Shown: piece by piece, positions 9,218 to 17,523 of the stretch
How positions within the stretch are numbered: the stretch's first letter is position 1
Layout of the letters: every line of letters starts with the position of its first letter
Program-made: the position numbers and the translations under genes
Assembly (NCBI RefSeq): GCF_000420305.1
Contig: NZ_ATUR01000005.1
Span: 129,001 to 193,000, forward strand
Source: Novosphingopyxis baekryungensis DSM 16222
GTDB taxonomy: Bacteria; Pseudomonadota; Alphaproteobacteria; Sphingomonadales; Sphingomonadaceae
Reading direction: 5' to 3'
DNA length: 64,000 bases
The notes under the pieces: model-generated
The model's input: only the letters and a program-made list of their open reading frames with translations
Database searches by the model: none
Told to the model about the DNA's origin: nothing

Positions 9218-9677
9218 ATCATTTGCAACCGGCGGTGTGGGCGATGCCCAGCTGCGTTATCGTGACGATGAACCCTGCGCGCAGCCCGCTGTGACGGTCG
9301 AGGCGTTCAAGGGCCAGACCAACGCCACCGCCGTGCGCCTCGAATCGGGTGAGGATGCACGCGAATTGTTGGCCATGCTCGATCGGCTCACGCTGGTCGT
9401 CGTGCATTTCCCCGCCTTTACCGACGGGCGCGGCTACTCGGCGGCGCGCATCCTGCGCGAGGCCGGTTATGCCGGTGAACTGCGCGCGGCGGGCGATGTG
9501 CTGGTGGACCAGATTCGCTATATGCGCCGCTGCGGGTTCGACAGTTTCGCCCCCGATGCGCCGCTGGACGCGGCGGCTGTGGAGCGGGCGCTGGGCTTTT
9601 ACGACCATGTCTATCAGCCGACCGTGGATGGTCAGACTCCCGTCTGGACGCTTCGGCATGGCGGCGATCATGGGTAA
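9210..9677 (+). CDS. DUF934 protein of the sulfite reductase operon
   Basis: 155 aa. The C-terminal half carries the DUF934 signature FPAFTDGRGYSAARILREAGY followed by GDVLVDQIRYMRRCGFDSF. The family is routinely encoded between cysI and cysH in proteobacteria and is annotated as an uncharacterised oxidoreductase-like protein. Start ATG lies inside the cysI 3' end (8 nt overlap) and its own stop overlaps the cysH start, consistent with one translationally coupled operon. Its biochemical role is unknown. Confidence 0.85.
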   Translation: MAESFATGGVGDAQLRYRDDEPCAQPAVTVEAFKGQTNATAVRLESGEDARELLAMLDRLTLVVVHFPAFTDGRGYSAARILREAGYAGELRAAGDVLVDQIRYMRRCGFDSFAPDAPLDAAAVERALGFYDHVYQPTVDGQTPVWTLRHGGDHG

Positions 9678-10428
9678 GGAAACGCGCATCCGCGACCGGC
9701 TGGACGTCTCCCCGCGCTTTCGCGAGAGCGACGCCATCCGGCTCAACAACATGTTCCGTGGCCGGGACACCGCCGAGATGCTGGAAAGCGTGCTCGGCGA
9801 CGGTCTGGCGGGCGATGTCACGCTGGTCTCGTCCTTCGGCGCGGAGAGCGTGGCGCTGCTGCACCTCGTCTCCACCGTGGACAAAAGCGTGCCGGTGCTG
9901 TTCCTGGAAACCGGCAAGCATTTTCCCGAGACGCTGGCCTATCGCGATCTGCTGGCCGATCGGTTGGGCCTGAATCTCGTCAACCTGACGCCCGACCCCG
10001 CCGATCTGGCGGCGAAGGACGATACCGGCCTGCGCTGGTCCTATGACCCCGACGGCTGCTGCGAGATTCGCAAGGTGAAGCCGTTGGCGCGGGCCATGGC
10101 GCGGTTCGATGCCTCGATCACCGGACGCAAGGGCTTTCAGTCTGCCACCCGCCGCGGCCTGCCCCGGTTCGAGATCGACAAGACCGATCCCGAAGGGCGG
10201 CTCAAGATCAATCCTCTGGCCGATTGGGATCCCACGCGCGTGGCCGCCTATATCGCAGAGCATGATCTGCCAGCCCATCCGCTGGTGGCGGAAGGCTATC
10301 CCTCGATCGGTTGCGCGCCCTGCACCAACAAGGTGAAACCGGGCGAGGACCCGCGCTCGGGCCGCTGGTCCGGCTGGGACAAGACCGAATGCGGCATCCA
10401 TGTGGATGGACATCAGGCGATTTTCTGA
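9670..10428 (+). CDS. cysH: assimilatory adenylyl-sulfate (APS/PAPS) reductase
   Basis: 252 aa. The PP-loop start VTLVSSFGAESVALLHLV, the C-terminal catalytic ECGIH, and two cysteine pairs, CCEIRKVKPL and CAPC, are all present. The paired cysteines bind the [4Fe-4S] cluster that marks APS-type reductases, so APS rather than PAPS is the likely substrate; the family name does not separate the two. It makes sulfite for CysI upstream. Two starts are possible, at 9658 and 9670. The inner one gives an 8-nt overlap like that between cysI and DUF934 and was chosen. A 24-nt palindrome follows the stop. Confidence 0.93.
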   Translation: MGKETRIRDRLDVSPRFRESDAIRLNNMFRGRDTAEMLESVLGDGLAGDVTLVSSFGAESVALLHLVSTVDKSVPVLFLETGKHFPETLAYRDLLADRLGLNLVNLTPDPADLAAKDDTGLRWSYDPDGCCEIRKVKPLARAMARFDASITGRKGFQSATRRGLPRFEIDKTDPEGRLKINPLADWDPTRVAAYIAEHDLPAHPLVAEGYPSIGCAPCTNKVKPGEDPRSGRWSGWDKTECGIHVDGHQAIF

Positions 10429-10434
10429 GGCCGT

Positions 10435-10458
10435 ATCTGTTGCCGCGCGGCAACAGAT
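10435..10458. repeat. perfect 24-bp palindrome after cysH
   Basis: ATCTGTTGCC-GCGC-GGCAACAGAT is a complete palindrome starting 7 nt after the cysH stop. As RNA it would fold into a 10-bp GC-rich hairpin and could end the sulfur operon, but no T-run follows. As DNA it is a two-fold symmetric site upstream of the BLUF gene (start 10552) and could bind a dimeric regulator. The sequence alone does not decide between these. Confidence 0.6.
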
Positions 10459-10551
10459 GGTGCCGGTTCCGGAAATCATTCTGCGCAATCGGGAACGAAC
10501 GCTGATGTGAGACGTCTTTGTAACTGTCGCTTGGACAGGCAAAGTTAATCT

Positions 10552-10962
10552 ATGATTCATCAGCTCACCTATCGCAGCCGCGCTACCATTGAGGTTTCCC
10601 CCCTCATCCTCGCATCGATCGGACATATTGCCGAGGAGCGGAACGCCGCGCACGGGATCACCGGATTGCTTTGCCACCAGGATGGATCCTTCTTTCAGGT
10701 GATGGAAGGCCCGCGCGCCGCCATCGACATGCTGATGGATATAATCGCGCTGGATCATCGCCATGATCAGGTCGAGATCATCAGCCGCCGGGATTTGCCG
10801 GAACGGGAATTCGGCTCCTGGGCCATGGCCGTGGTGTGCGATCACGAGGCCGAGGGCGAGGAACTGATCGACCGCTGCTTCGACAAGCTGGCCGATCAGC
10901 CGGTTTACGCCACCGCCGGTTTCCAGGGCCCGATGCCCGATATTGCGCAACACGCCGATTGA
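10552..10962 (+). CDS. BLUF-domain blue-light sensor protein
   Basis: 136 aa, essentially one BLUF domain plus a short tail. The flavin-sensing residues are present: Tyr7 in LTYRS, Asn31 in EERNAAHGITGLL, Gln49 in FFQVMEG, and Trp90/Met92 in FGSWAMA. BLUF proteins bind FAD and convert blue light into a rearranged hydrogen bond around the Tyr-Gln pair. Stand-alone short BLUFs usually act by binding a partner protein. No output domain is fused and no obvious partner is adjacent; the neighbours are the sulfur operon and rpmH. An AGGC-containing purine stretch lies ~10 nt before the ATG. Confidence 0.93.
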   Translation: MIHQLTYRSRATIEVSPLILASIGHIAEERNAAHGITGLLCHQDGSFFQVMEGPRAAIDMLMDIIALDHRHDQVEIISRRDLPEREFGSWAMAVVCDHEAEGEELIDRCFDKLADQPVYATAGFQGPMPDIAQHAD

Positions 10963-10971
10963 CTTTCACGC

Positions 10972-10995
10972 ATGGCCCGGTAAACAGCGGGCCAT
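10972..10995. repeat. inverted repeat after the BLUF gene
   Basis: ATGGCCCG and CGGGCCAT form a perfect 8-bp stem around an 8-nt loop, 9 nt after the BLUF stop. It has no T-run of its own but sits just upstream of a second hairpin followed by T5, so the two together may end transcription of the BLUF gene. Confidence 0.5.
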
Positions 10996-11008
10996 AGAAA
11001 TAGGCGGT

Positions 11009-11036
11009 CGCCGGGAACGGCGGCCCTTTTTGTTTT
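11009..11036 (+). terminator. probable terminator between the BLUF gene and rpmH
   Basis: CGCCG-GGAA-CGGCG (11009-11022) is a tight stem with a GGAA tetraloop, followed by GCCC and then TTTTTGTTTT. It is placed to end BLUF transcription before rpmH starts at 11057. The stem is only 5 bp, so strength is uncertain. Confidence 0.5.
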
Positions 11037-11056
11037 GACAAATAGGACTTGATGCC

Positions 11057-11191
11057 ATGAAGCGCACCTTCCAGCCGAGCAACCTCGTGCGCGCTCGCCG
11101 CCACGGTTTCCGCAAGCGCTCCGCCACCGCCAGCGGTCGCAAGATCTTGCGCGCGCGCCGTGCACGCGGCCGCAAGAAGCTGTCCGCCTGA
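11057..11191 (+). CDS. rpmH: 50S ribosomal protein L34
   Basis: 44 aa, [20 protein letters not shown] at the N-terminus and ending RGRKKLSA, the full and highly conserved L34 sequence. It is a very basic protein of the large ribosomal subunit. It starts the rpmH-rnpA-yidD-yidC block found near the replication origin in many bacteria. An AGGACTTGATGCC leader places a weak Shine-Dalgarno before the ATG. rnpA starts 15 nt after its stop. Confidence 0.98.
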   Translation: MKRTFQPSNLVRARRHGFRKRSATASGRKILRARRARGRKKLSA

Positions 11192-11205
11192 GCGAACAGC
11201 CTCTT

Positions 11206-11565
11206 GTGTCCCCGCCTCTTTTGAAGATGCGGGATCGCAAATCCTTTCTCGCCGCCAATCGCGGGCGTCGCTATGCGGCGCCCGGTTTCGTTCTGCTCGT
11301 GCATGATCGGCGCGATGACGATCCGGCGATTCGCATGGGCTTCACCGTCACCAAGAAAATCGGCAATGCGGTGGTGCGCAACCGCATGAAGCGCCGTCTG
11401 CGCGCACTGGCGCGGGCGCTGTTGCCGCACGGCGGACAGCCCGGCGCGGATCATGTGCTGATCGGCCGCGCAGGCGGTATCGAGCGCGACTTCGCTGCCA
11501 TGCAGGCGGAGCTGGAAAAGGCTCTGTCCAGGACCGCGCGGCGACCATCAGCGCCCAGTGCATGA
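11206..11565 (+). CDS. rnpA: ribonuclease P protein component
   Basis: 119 aa basic protein with the RnpA features: MRDRKSFLAANRGRRYAAPGF at the N-terminus, RMGFTVTKKIGNAVVRNRMKRRLR (the RNR RNA-binding motif) and a C-terminal helix with RDFAAMQAELEKAL. It binds the catalytic RNase P RNA and helps mature tRNA 5' ends. GTG is taken as the start, since the family usually carries a short extension before the MRDRxxF box; TTG or ATG a few codons later are alternatives. The last 4 nt overlap the yidD start. Confidence 0.95.
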   Translation: MSPPLLKMRDRKSFLAANRGRRYAAPGFVLLVHDRRDDDPAIRMGFTVTKKIGNAVVRNRMKRRLRALARALLPHGGQPGADHVLIGRAGGIERDFAAMQAELEKALSRTARRPSAPSA

Positions 11566-11774
11566 TCGCACGCCTGCTGATCCTTGTCGCGCGGTTCTGG
11601 CAGCTTGGCCCCTCGCGGCTTCTGCCACCCACCTGCCGCTACACCCCCAGCTGCTCTGCTTTTGCCATCGAGGCCCTCCGGCGCCACGGCGCGATTAAGG
11701 GTAGCTGGCTTAGCGCGAAGCGGTTATTGCGCTGCAACCCCTGGGGCGGCCACGGCCACGATCCCGTGCCTTGA
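11562..11774 (+). CDS. yidD: membrane protein insertion efficiency factor
   Basis: 70 aa with the family signature CRYTPSCSAFAIEALRRHG followed by KGSWLSAKRLLRCNPWGG and the terminal HDPVP. YidD is a small inner-membrane-associated protein that aids YidC/Sec-dependent insertion. The N-terminal MIARLLILVARFWQL is an amphipathic membrane-binding helix. It is coupled to rnpA by an ATGA overlap and precedes yidC by 50 nt, as in most proteobacteria. Confidence 0.95.
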   Translation: MIARLLILVARFWQLGPSRLLPPTCRYTPSCSAFAIEALRRHGAIKGSWLSAKRLLRCNPWGGHGHDPVP

Positions 11775-11824
11775 TCGGCGCCCCACCTCCCCGGCCCTTG
11801 CGCCTCGAATAAACGGATTTCCAC

Positions 11825-13576
11825 GTGGAAGATCGCCGCAACGTCATCATCGCCGTCCTGCTGATCGGCATCATCCTGTTCGGATGGCCCTATATCACCG
11901 GCCAGTTCTTCCCGAACAACGAGGCCGCTTCTGCCGATGTCGCGCAGGCCGGTGAGGCCGCGCCACCCGCCAATCCGGAGGTGGTGGTGCCCAACAGCGT
12001 GGTATCGCAGCGCAGCCTGCAGACCGCGCTGGCCGATGGCGGACGCATCCAGGTGGATACGCCCAAGCTCGACGGATCGATCAGCCTGACCGGTGCGCGC
12101 ATTGATGACATGATGCTGAAAAATTACCGCATGGGCGTGGATGACGACACGCCGGAGGTGCGCCTGCTGTCGCCTGCCGGCACGGCGGACGCCTATTTCG
12201 CGCGGTTCGGCTGGCTTGGCGAGGGTATCGAACTGCCCGGAGACAAGACCGTGTGGCAGGCCAGCAGCCAGCGCCTGACGCCGGGCAATCCGGTCACGCT
12301 CAGCTGGCGCAACGGCACCGGCCAGACCTTCCAGATGCTGCTGGCGATCGATGAGGATTATCTCATCACCGTGGACCAGCGCGTCATGAACGGCGGCGGC
12401 GCGCCCATCGCCATCCGCCCTTATGGTCTGATCAGCCGCCGCGGCGTCTCCGAAGACAAGAGCACATGGACCATCCATGTCGGCCCGATGGGCGTGTTCG
12501 ACGGATCGGCCGATTATGGCTGGAACTATGACGATGTCGAGGAAGCCGGCCCGGATGGCGCCAAGTTCGCCACCACCGGCGGCTGGCTCGGCTTTACAGA
12601 CAAATATTGGCTGACCGCACTGGTGCCCGACCAGAAGACCCCGATCGATGCCGCCTTCCGCGCATCGGGCGACGTCTTCCAGAACGAGATGCTGCAGAAG
12701 ACGCCCACCGTGTTGCAGCCGGGCCGCCAGTTCACCCAGCGCAGTCATTTCTTCGTCGGTGCCAAGGAAACCGAGGTGCTGGATCATTATCGCAGCGATC
12801 TCGGCTTCGAGAAATTCGATCTGGCGATCGACTGGGGCTGGTTCCGCCCGATCGAGAAGGCGTTTCTCTACGTCCTCACATGGCTGTTCGATCTGGTCGG
12901 CAATTTCGGCGTGGCCATCATCTGCCTGACGCTGATCGTGCGCGGCCTGATGTTCCCGATCGCGCAGAAGCAGTTCAAATCTATGGCGCAGATGAAGGCC
13001 ATCCAGCCGAAGATGAAAAAGCTGCAGGAAATTCACAAGGACGACAAGACCAAGCAGCAGCAGGAGCTGATGAAGCTCTACAAGGAAGAAAAGGTCAATC
13101 CACTGGCCGGCTGCCTGCCCATGTTCCTGCAGATTCCGGTGTTCTTCGCGCTCTACAAGCTCCTGATGCTGTCGATCGAGATGCGCCACCAGCCCTTCGC
13201 GCTGTGGATTCAGGATCTGTCCGCGCCCGATCCGCTGACGCCGGTGAACCTGTTCGGTCTGATCCCGTTCGATCCACCCGGCTTCCTGGCCATCGGCGTG
13301 CTGCCGATCATCCTGGGCGTGACCATGTTCTTCCAGTTCCGCCTGCAACCGATGACGGACCCGATCCAGAAGCAGCTCTTCTCGATCATGCCATGGGTGA
13401 TGATGTTCATCATGGCGCCGTTCGCCGCCGGTCTGCAGCTCTATTGGGTGGCCAGCAACCTGTTCACCATCGCCCAGCAGAAGCTGCTCTACGCCCGGCA
13501 TCCAGAGCTGAAGGAAGCCATGAAGCGCGATGCCGAAGCCAAGATGCGCGAGCGCGAGGCCAAGACGAAAGCCTGA
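11825..13576 (+). CDS. yidC: membrane protein insertase YidC
   Basis: 583 aa with a GTG start (MEDRRNVIIAVLLIGIILFGWPY). The N-terminal membrane segment (~7-24) is followed by a large periplasmic domain (~55-340) and then the conserved core of five membrane helices: WGWFRPIEKAFLYVL, NFGVAIICLTLIVRGLMFPI, PVFFALYKLLMLS, LGVTMFFQFRLQP and LQLYWVASNLFTIAQQ. The core Arg in LIVRGLMFP is the hydrophilic-groove residue. YidC inserts and folds inner-membrane proteins alone or with SecYEG. The C-terminal tail is rich in Lys/Arg/Glu. Confidence 0.97.
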   Translation: MEDRRNVIIAVLLIGIILFGWPYITGQFFPNNEAASADVAQAGEAAPPANPEVVVPNSVVSQRSLQTALADGGRIQVDTPKLDGSISLTGARIDDMMLKNYRMGVDDDTPEVRLLSPAGTADAYFARFGWLGEGIELPGDKTVWQASSQRLTPGNPVTLSWRNGTGQTFQMLLAIDEDYLITVDQRVMNGGGAPIAIRPYGLISRRGVSEDKSTWTIHVGPMGVFDGSADYGWNYDDVEEAGPDGAKFATTGGWLGFTDKYWLTALVPDQKTPIDAAFRASGDVFQNEMLQKTPTVLQPGRQFTQRSHFFVGAKETEVLDHYRSDLGFEKFDLAIDWGWFRPIEKAFLYVLTWLFDLVGNFGVAIICLTLIVRGLMFPIAQKQFKSMAQMKAIQPKMKKLQEIHKDDKTKQQQELMKLYKEEKVNPLAGCLPMFLQIPVFFALYKLLMLSIEMRHQPFALWIQDLSAPDPLTPVNLFGLIPFDPPGFLAIGVLPIILGVTMFFQFRLQPMTDPIQKQLFSIMPWVMMFIMAPFAAGLQLYWVASNLFTIAQQKLLYARHPELKEAMKRDAEAKMREREAKTKA

Positions 13577-13899
13577 ACTCCGACAGCGCACCCTTCGCCC
13601 CTCCTTTGGGGCGGGGGGGCTTCTGCCCGTGGCCAGGAAACTTCATGGCTGATCGCCGACGCCAACCGGCACGGGGCCGTCTCAACGGATTGCCCCAGCT
13701 TCTATCTGTCGCGTCAACGACGTGATTCTCCTGGGCAGACAACGCCCTTTATTCGCTGTCCTAAAACCCCAGACCTGACCTAAGATCGGCCGATGACCGT
13801 CATGCCCCTTCCCACCTTATGCCCCCGCCGCCGTTCCAGCCTGACTATGGCGGCGGGACGTATCGCGTCCTTTGCGACCTTCCAGCAGGAGCGCCAGCC
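13577..13899. other. 323-nt gap between yidC and engB
   Basis: No convincing gene. A hairpin CGCCCC-TCCTTT-GGGGCG lies at 13596-13613, 20 nt after the yidC stop, followed by more G rather than T, so it is at best a factor-dependent or processing site. The rest has no repeat or recognisable promoter. An in-frame upstream ATG for engB at 13819 lies here but encodes a proline-rich, unconserved-looking extension. Confidence 0.5.
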
Positions 13900-14523
13900 A
13901 TGAATGCCGAGCATAATGCGATCTTTTCCGGGAAGGTCGATTTCCTGAAATCCGCGCCGAAACTGGAATTCCTGCCCGATCCGGACGCCCCGGAGATCGC
14001 CTTTGCGGGCCGCTCCAATGTTGGCAAATCCTCGCTCATCAACGCGCTGCTGGGCCGCAAGGCGATTGCGCGGACATCGGTTACGCCGGGACGCACGCAG
14101 GAGCTGAATTTCTTCAACGTCGGCGATCCGCCGCTGTTTCGCATCGTCGATATGCCCGGCTACGGCTATGCCAAGGCCCCGGTCAAGACGGTGCAACGCT
14201 GGCGTTACCTCATCAACGATTATCTGCGCGGGCGGCAGGTACTGGCGCGCACCTTCCTCCTGATCGACGCCCGGCGCGGCATCGGCCCCGTCGATCTGGA
14301 CATGATGGCCATGCTGAACGGGGCCGCCGTGAGCTTCCGCACGGTGCTGACCAAGACCGACAAGGTGAAGCAGACCGAGCGGGACGATGTCGCCGCCAAG
14401 GTGGAGGCCGCGCTGCGCAAGCACCCCGCCGCCTTTCCCGGCCTGATTCTCACATCCTCCGAAAAGGCATTCGGGATCGAAGAGCTGCGTTCAGCTGTTC
14501 TGGAGTCGATCGAAAAGCAATAA
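13900..14523 (+). CDS. engB: ribosome biogenesis GTPase EngB (YihA/YsxC)
   Basis: 207 aa TRAFAC GTPase. G1 is GRSNVGKSSL, G2 the Thr in SVTPGRTQ, G3 DMPGYGYAK, G4 TKTD, and G5 the TSSEKAFG segment. EngB assists late 50S subunit assembly. The start was placed at MNAEHN because GGAG lies 8 nt upstream of that ATG; the longer open frame from 13819 lacks such a signal. It follows yidC as in many alphaproteobacteria. Confidence 0.95.
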   Translation: MNAEHNAIFSGKVDFLKSAPKLEFLPDPDAPEIAFAGRSNVGKSSLINALLGRKAIARTSVTPGRTQELNFFNVGDPPLFRIVDMPGYGYAKAPVKTVQRWRYLINDYLRGRQVLARTFLLIDARRGIGPVDLDMMAMLNGAAVSFRTVLTKTDKVKQTERDDVAAKVEAALRKHPAAFPGLILTSSEKAFGIEELRSAVLESIEKQ

Positions 14524-14567
14524 TCGCCGTCGGCTCCGCCCCGGCCACAACCGTTAGGCAATCCCAT

Positions 14568-15242
14568 ATGAAACTGATCATCGGCAACAAGGCCTATTCC
14601 AGCTGGTCCATGCGCGGCTGGCTGGCGGCCAAGCAGTCCGGCCTGCCGTTCGAGGAAATCCTGGTGCCGCTCTACACCGATGAGTGGGACAACCGGAAAC
14701 GCGAAGAGGATATGGCGCCGAGCCATGGCAAGGTGCCGATCCTGTGGGATGGCGAGAGCGTGATCTGGGACAGCATCGCCATTGTCGACTGGCTGGCCGA
14801 CAAGACCAGCCGCGACCGGTTCTGGCCGAAGGACGAAGTCGCGCGCGGCATGGCCCGCTCGATGTGCGCCGAAATGCATTGCGGCTTCATGGACCTGCGC
14901 CGCGAATGCCCGATGAACACCCGCCGCTCCTTCCCCGATCATGAAATCAGCGATGCCGCCCGCGCGGATGCCATCCGCATCCTGCAGCTCTGGGCCGAAG
15001 CGCGGGCGCGTTTCGGCAAGTCCGGCCCCTATCTGTTCGGCACCTTCAGCGCAGCGGACATCATGTACGCGCCGGTCGTGTCCCGCTTCAAGACCTATGG
15101 CTTCAAGCTGCCCGGCTTCGCCATATCCTATTCGGAGGCGATCCTGGAGCATCAGTGGGTGCAGGACTGGTGCGCCGCAGCCGAGGAAGAGGACTGGACG
15201 CTGGAACGCTACGAGGATCTGGGCAGCAGCGCCACCGCCTGA
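14568..15242 (+). CDS. glutathione S-transferase family protein
   Basis: 224 aa. The N-terminal thioredoxin-like domain (MKLIIGNKAYSSWSMRGWLA; a Ser in the SSWS loop is the likely glutathione-activating residue) includes the cis-Pro GKVPILWDG and ESVIWDSIAI motifs. A helical C-terminal domain carries the SAADIMYAPV N-capping region. It resembles YfcF/zeta-like GSTs of unknown substrate. Its stop codon overlaps the dapE start (TGATG), so the two are probably cotranscribed. Confidence 0.88.
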   Translation: MKLIIGNKAYSSWSMRGWLAAKQSGLPFEEILVPLYTDEWDNRKREEDMAPSHGKVPILWDGESVIWDSIAIVDWLADKTSRDRFWPKDEVARGMARSMCAEMHCGFMDLRRECPMNTRRSFPDHEISDAARADAIRILQLWAEARARFGKSGPYLFGTFSAADIMYAPVVSRFKTYGFKLPGFAISYSEAILEHQWVQDWCAAAEEEDWTLERYEDLGSSATA

Positions 15243-16384
15243 TGGAGACCAAAGCCGTGACCGATGTGACCCACCTCGCCCGCCAGCTGATTGCCTGCGA
15301 AAGCGTGACGCCCGCCACCGGGGCGGTGTTCGATGCCATGGAGGCGATCCTGGCCCCGCTGGGCTTCACGATCAGCCGGTTCGTCGCCGGAGAAGCGCCC
15401 GACGGTCCGGTGGAAAATCTCTTTGCCACGCGCGGCAGCGGGAGCCGGCATTTCGCTTTTGCGGGCCATCTGGATGTGGTGCCCGCCGGCAAGGGCTGGA
15501 CCGGCAGCGCCTTCGAACCGGACGAGCGCGACGGGCTGCTTTACGGGCGCGGCGCGGTGGATATGAAGGGCTCCATCGCCGCCTTCGTCGCGGCCATAGG
15601 CGATATTCCCGAAGACGCCGGGCGCATCAGCCTGATCATCACCGGCGATGAGGAAGGCCCCGCCGTCTTCGGCACCCGCGCGCTCATGGAATTCATGGCC
15701 GAGCGTTCCATCGTGCCAGATCTGTGTCTGGTCGGTGAGCCGACGTCGGTAAATACGCTGGGCGACATGATGAAGATCGGCCGGCGCGGCTCGGTCAATA
15801 TGTGGATCACCGTTACCGGCACGCAGGGCCATGTCGCCTATCCGCACAATGCCGACAATCCGATCCCGCGCCTGTGCGCGATCATGAGCGAGCTGGAAAA
15901 GGTGAGGCTCGATAACGGAACCGACTGGTTTCAGGCGAGCAATCTGGAGGTCACCGATCTCACCGTGGGCAATGAAGCGCATAATGTGATCCCCGGAGAG
16001 GCCAGTGCCCGCCTGTCGATCCGCTTCAACGACCGGCATACGGGCGACGGCCTGGTGCGCATGGTCCGCTCGGTGGCCGAGCTGCACGGCGGCACGGTGG
16101 AGGCCATTGTGTCGGGCGAACCCTTTCTCACCCCGCCCGGCGATTTCAGCGCCATCATCGCCGCAGCCATCACGGAAGTGACCGGCGTGGAGCCCGAGCT
16201 ATCGACCAGCGGCGGCACGTCCGATGCGCGCTTCCTGTCCAAGCTATGCCCGGTCGTCGAATTCGGCCTGCGCAACGCCACCATGCACAAGCTGGATGAA
16301 GCGGTCGAGATCGCCGATCTGGAGGCACTGGTCGAAATCTATCGGCGGATCGTGCGCAAGGCGCTGGAGATGCCGGCGGGTTGA
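15242..16384 (+). CDS. dapE: succinyl-diaminopimelate desuccinylase
   Basis: 380 aa M20 metallopeptidase. Metal ligands are visible in FAGHLDVVPAG (His), GRGAVDMKGSIAAF (bridging Asp), ITGDEEGPAV (Glu-Glu) and the C-terminal NATMHKLDEAV (His). It hydrolyses N-succinyl-LL-2,6-diaminopimelate to succinate and LL-DAP for lysine and peptidoglycan synthesis. The STSGGTSDARF segment is typical of DapE among M20 enzymes. The ATG overlaps the GST stop by one base. A longer in-frame reading upstream overlaps the GST gene and was not used. Confidence 0.94.
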   Translation: METKAVTDVTHLARQLIACESVTPATGAVFDAMEAILAPLGFTISRFVAGEAPDGPVENLFATRGSGSRHFAFAGHLDVVPAGKGWTGSAFEPDERDGLLYGRGAVDMKGSIAAFVAAIGDIPEDAGRISLIITGDEEGPAVFGTRALMEFMAERSIVPDLCLVGEPTSVNTLGDMMKIGRRGSVNMWITVTGTQGHVAYPHNADNPIPRLCAIMSELEKVRLDNGTDWFQASNLEVTDLTVGNEAHNVIPGEASARLSIRFNDRHTGDGLVRMVRSVAELHGGTVEAIVSGEPFLTPPGDFSAIIAAAITEVTGVEPELSTSGGTSDARFLSKLCPVVEFGLRNATMHKLDEAVEIADLEALVEIYRRIVRKALEMPAG

Positions 16385-16420
16385 GGCAGACACTGATGTC
16401 TTCAGCAGGAGATATCGTCG

Positions 16421-17512
16421 ATGCGTAGGCGCAACATTGTAATCGCTGTCCTGTTCGCCCTGACCGCTTCGGCGGCGGCCAGCGCGCAATCCTACACGCC
16501 ATTCGATACCGGTGCGTATAAAGGCCCGGACGTTGGCCCAGCCAATCAGTTGATGGTGCTGGGCAGCCCGCACCTGTCCAATCTGCCGTCCACCTTCGAT
16601 CCGGCACAGGTCGAGCCGCTCATCGATGATCTGCAGTCCTGGGCTCCCCAGGCCATTGCCATCGAATCGATATCCGGCGCCGGTTGCGACGTCATGCGCC
16701 AATATCCGGACCGCTATAGCGACAGCGTGGAAGCCTATTGCTGGAATCCGGCCCCTGCCGCCGCCGCGACCGGTCTGGATGTGCCCGCCGCCACCGCCGC
16801 ATGGCAGGCCGCGCTCGCCAGCTGGCCGCCAGTGCCGACCGCAGCCGAGCGGCGCCATCTTGCCGCGCTGTTTCTCGCTGGCGGCGAAAGCGCCTCGGCG
16901 CTGGTGCAGTGGCTGCGTCTGGCGGACATGGACCGGCATGAAGGCGATGGACTGGACGCGGCGCTGGTCGCCCGGCTGGAGAAACTGCGCGCACGCAATG
17001 ATGAAAGCCTGCTGATCGCCGCCGCGCTGGCCGCGCGTCTGGGGCTGGAGCGCGTCTTTGCGATCGACGATCACACCGCCGATGCCCCCGTTTCGAATGA
17101 AGCGGCCTATGGCAAAGCTATCGAACAGGCCTGGGACAATCCGGCAACGGCACGGCGCTTCAAAGAGGCGGACGCCTTACAAGCGCGCTTGGGCGAACCG
17201 GGGGGCTTGCTGGCCTTGTACCGCGCCTACAATGGTCCGGACTATGCACCATTGGCGTATCGGAGCGATTTCGGGGCCGCGCTGGAAGAGCCGTCCCCCC
17301 AGCGTTTCGGACGCGGCTATCTTGGCTATTGGGAAACGCGCAACCTGCGCATGGCGGCCAATCTGCGGGATGTCTTCGCCGCCCGTCCGGGGATCCGCGT
17401 GCTGCTGATCGTCGGCGCCTCCCACAAGGGCTATATCGAACATTATCTCGATCAGATGCACGACATGGTGATCGTCGATCCGCTGACCGTGCTGCAAGAA
17501 ACGCCGCGCTGA
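16421..17512 (+). CDS. secreted DUF5694 protein
   Basis: 363 aa. A signal peptide (MRRRNIVIAVLFALTASAAASAQ) is followed by MVLGSPHLSNL, a helical middle region and, near the end, VLLIVGASHKGYIEHYLDQM. The early LGSPHLSN and the late GASHKGYIE resemble the paired motifs of DUF5694 and the wider TraB/ChaN-like superfamily, some of which are metallo-hydrolases. No substrate is known. It begins 36 nt after dapE, with AGGAG 11 nt upstream of the ATG. Confidence 0.75.
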   Translation: MRRRNIVIAVLFALTASAAASAQSYTPFDTGAYKGPDVGPANQLMVLGSPHLSNLPSTFDPAQVEPLIDDLQSWAPQAIAIESISGAGCDVMRQYPDRYSDSVEAYCWNPAPAAAATGLDVPAATAAWQAALASWPPVPTAAERRHLAALFLAGGESASALVQWLRLADMDRHEGDGLDAALVARLEKLRARNDESLLIAAALAARLGLERVFAIDDHTADAPVSNEAAYGKAIEQAWDNPATARRFKEADALQARLGEPGGLLALYRAYNGPDYAPLAYRSDFGAALEEPSPQRFGRGYLGYWETRNLRMAANLRDVFAARPGIRVLLIVGASHKGYIEHYLDQMHDMVIVDPLTVLQETPR

Positions 17513-17523
17513 GCGCAAGCTGG

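Noticed and set aside
11035-11040. TTGACA upstream of rpmH as a -35 box
   Set aside because: Only 16 nt remain before the rpmH ATG, so there is no room for a -10 box and leader.
13819-13899. Longer N-terminus for EngB
   Set aside because: The extension is proline-rich and unlike the family, while the inner ATG has a well-placed GGAG.
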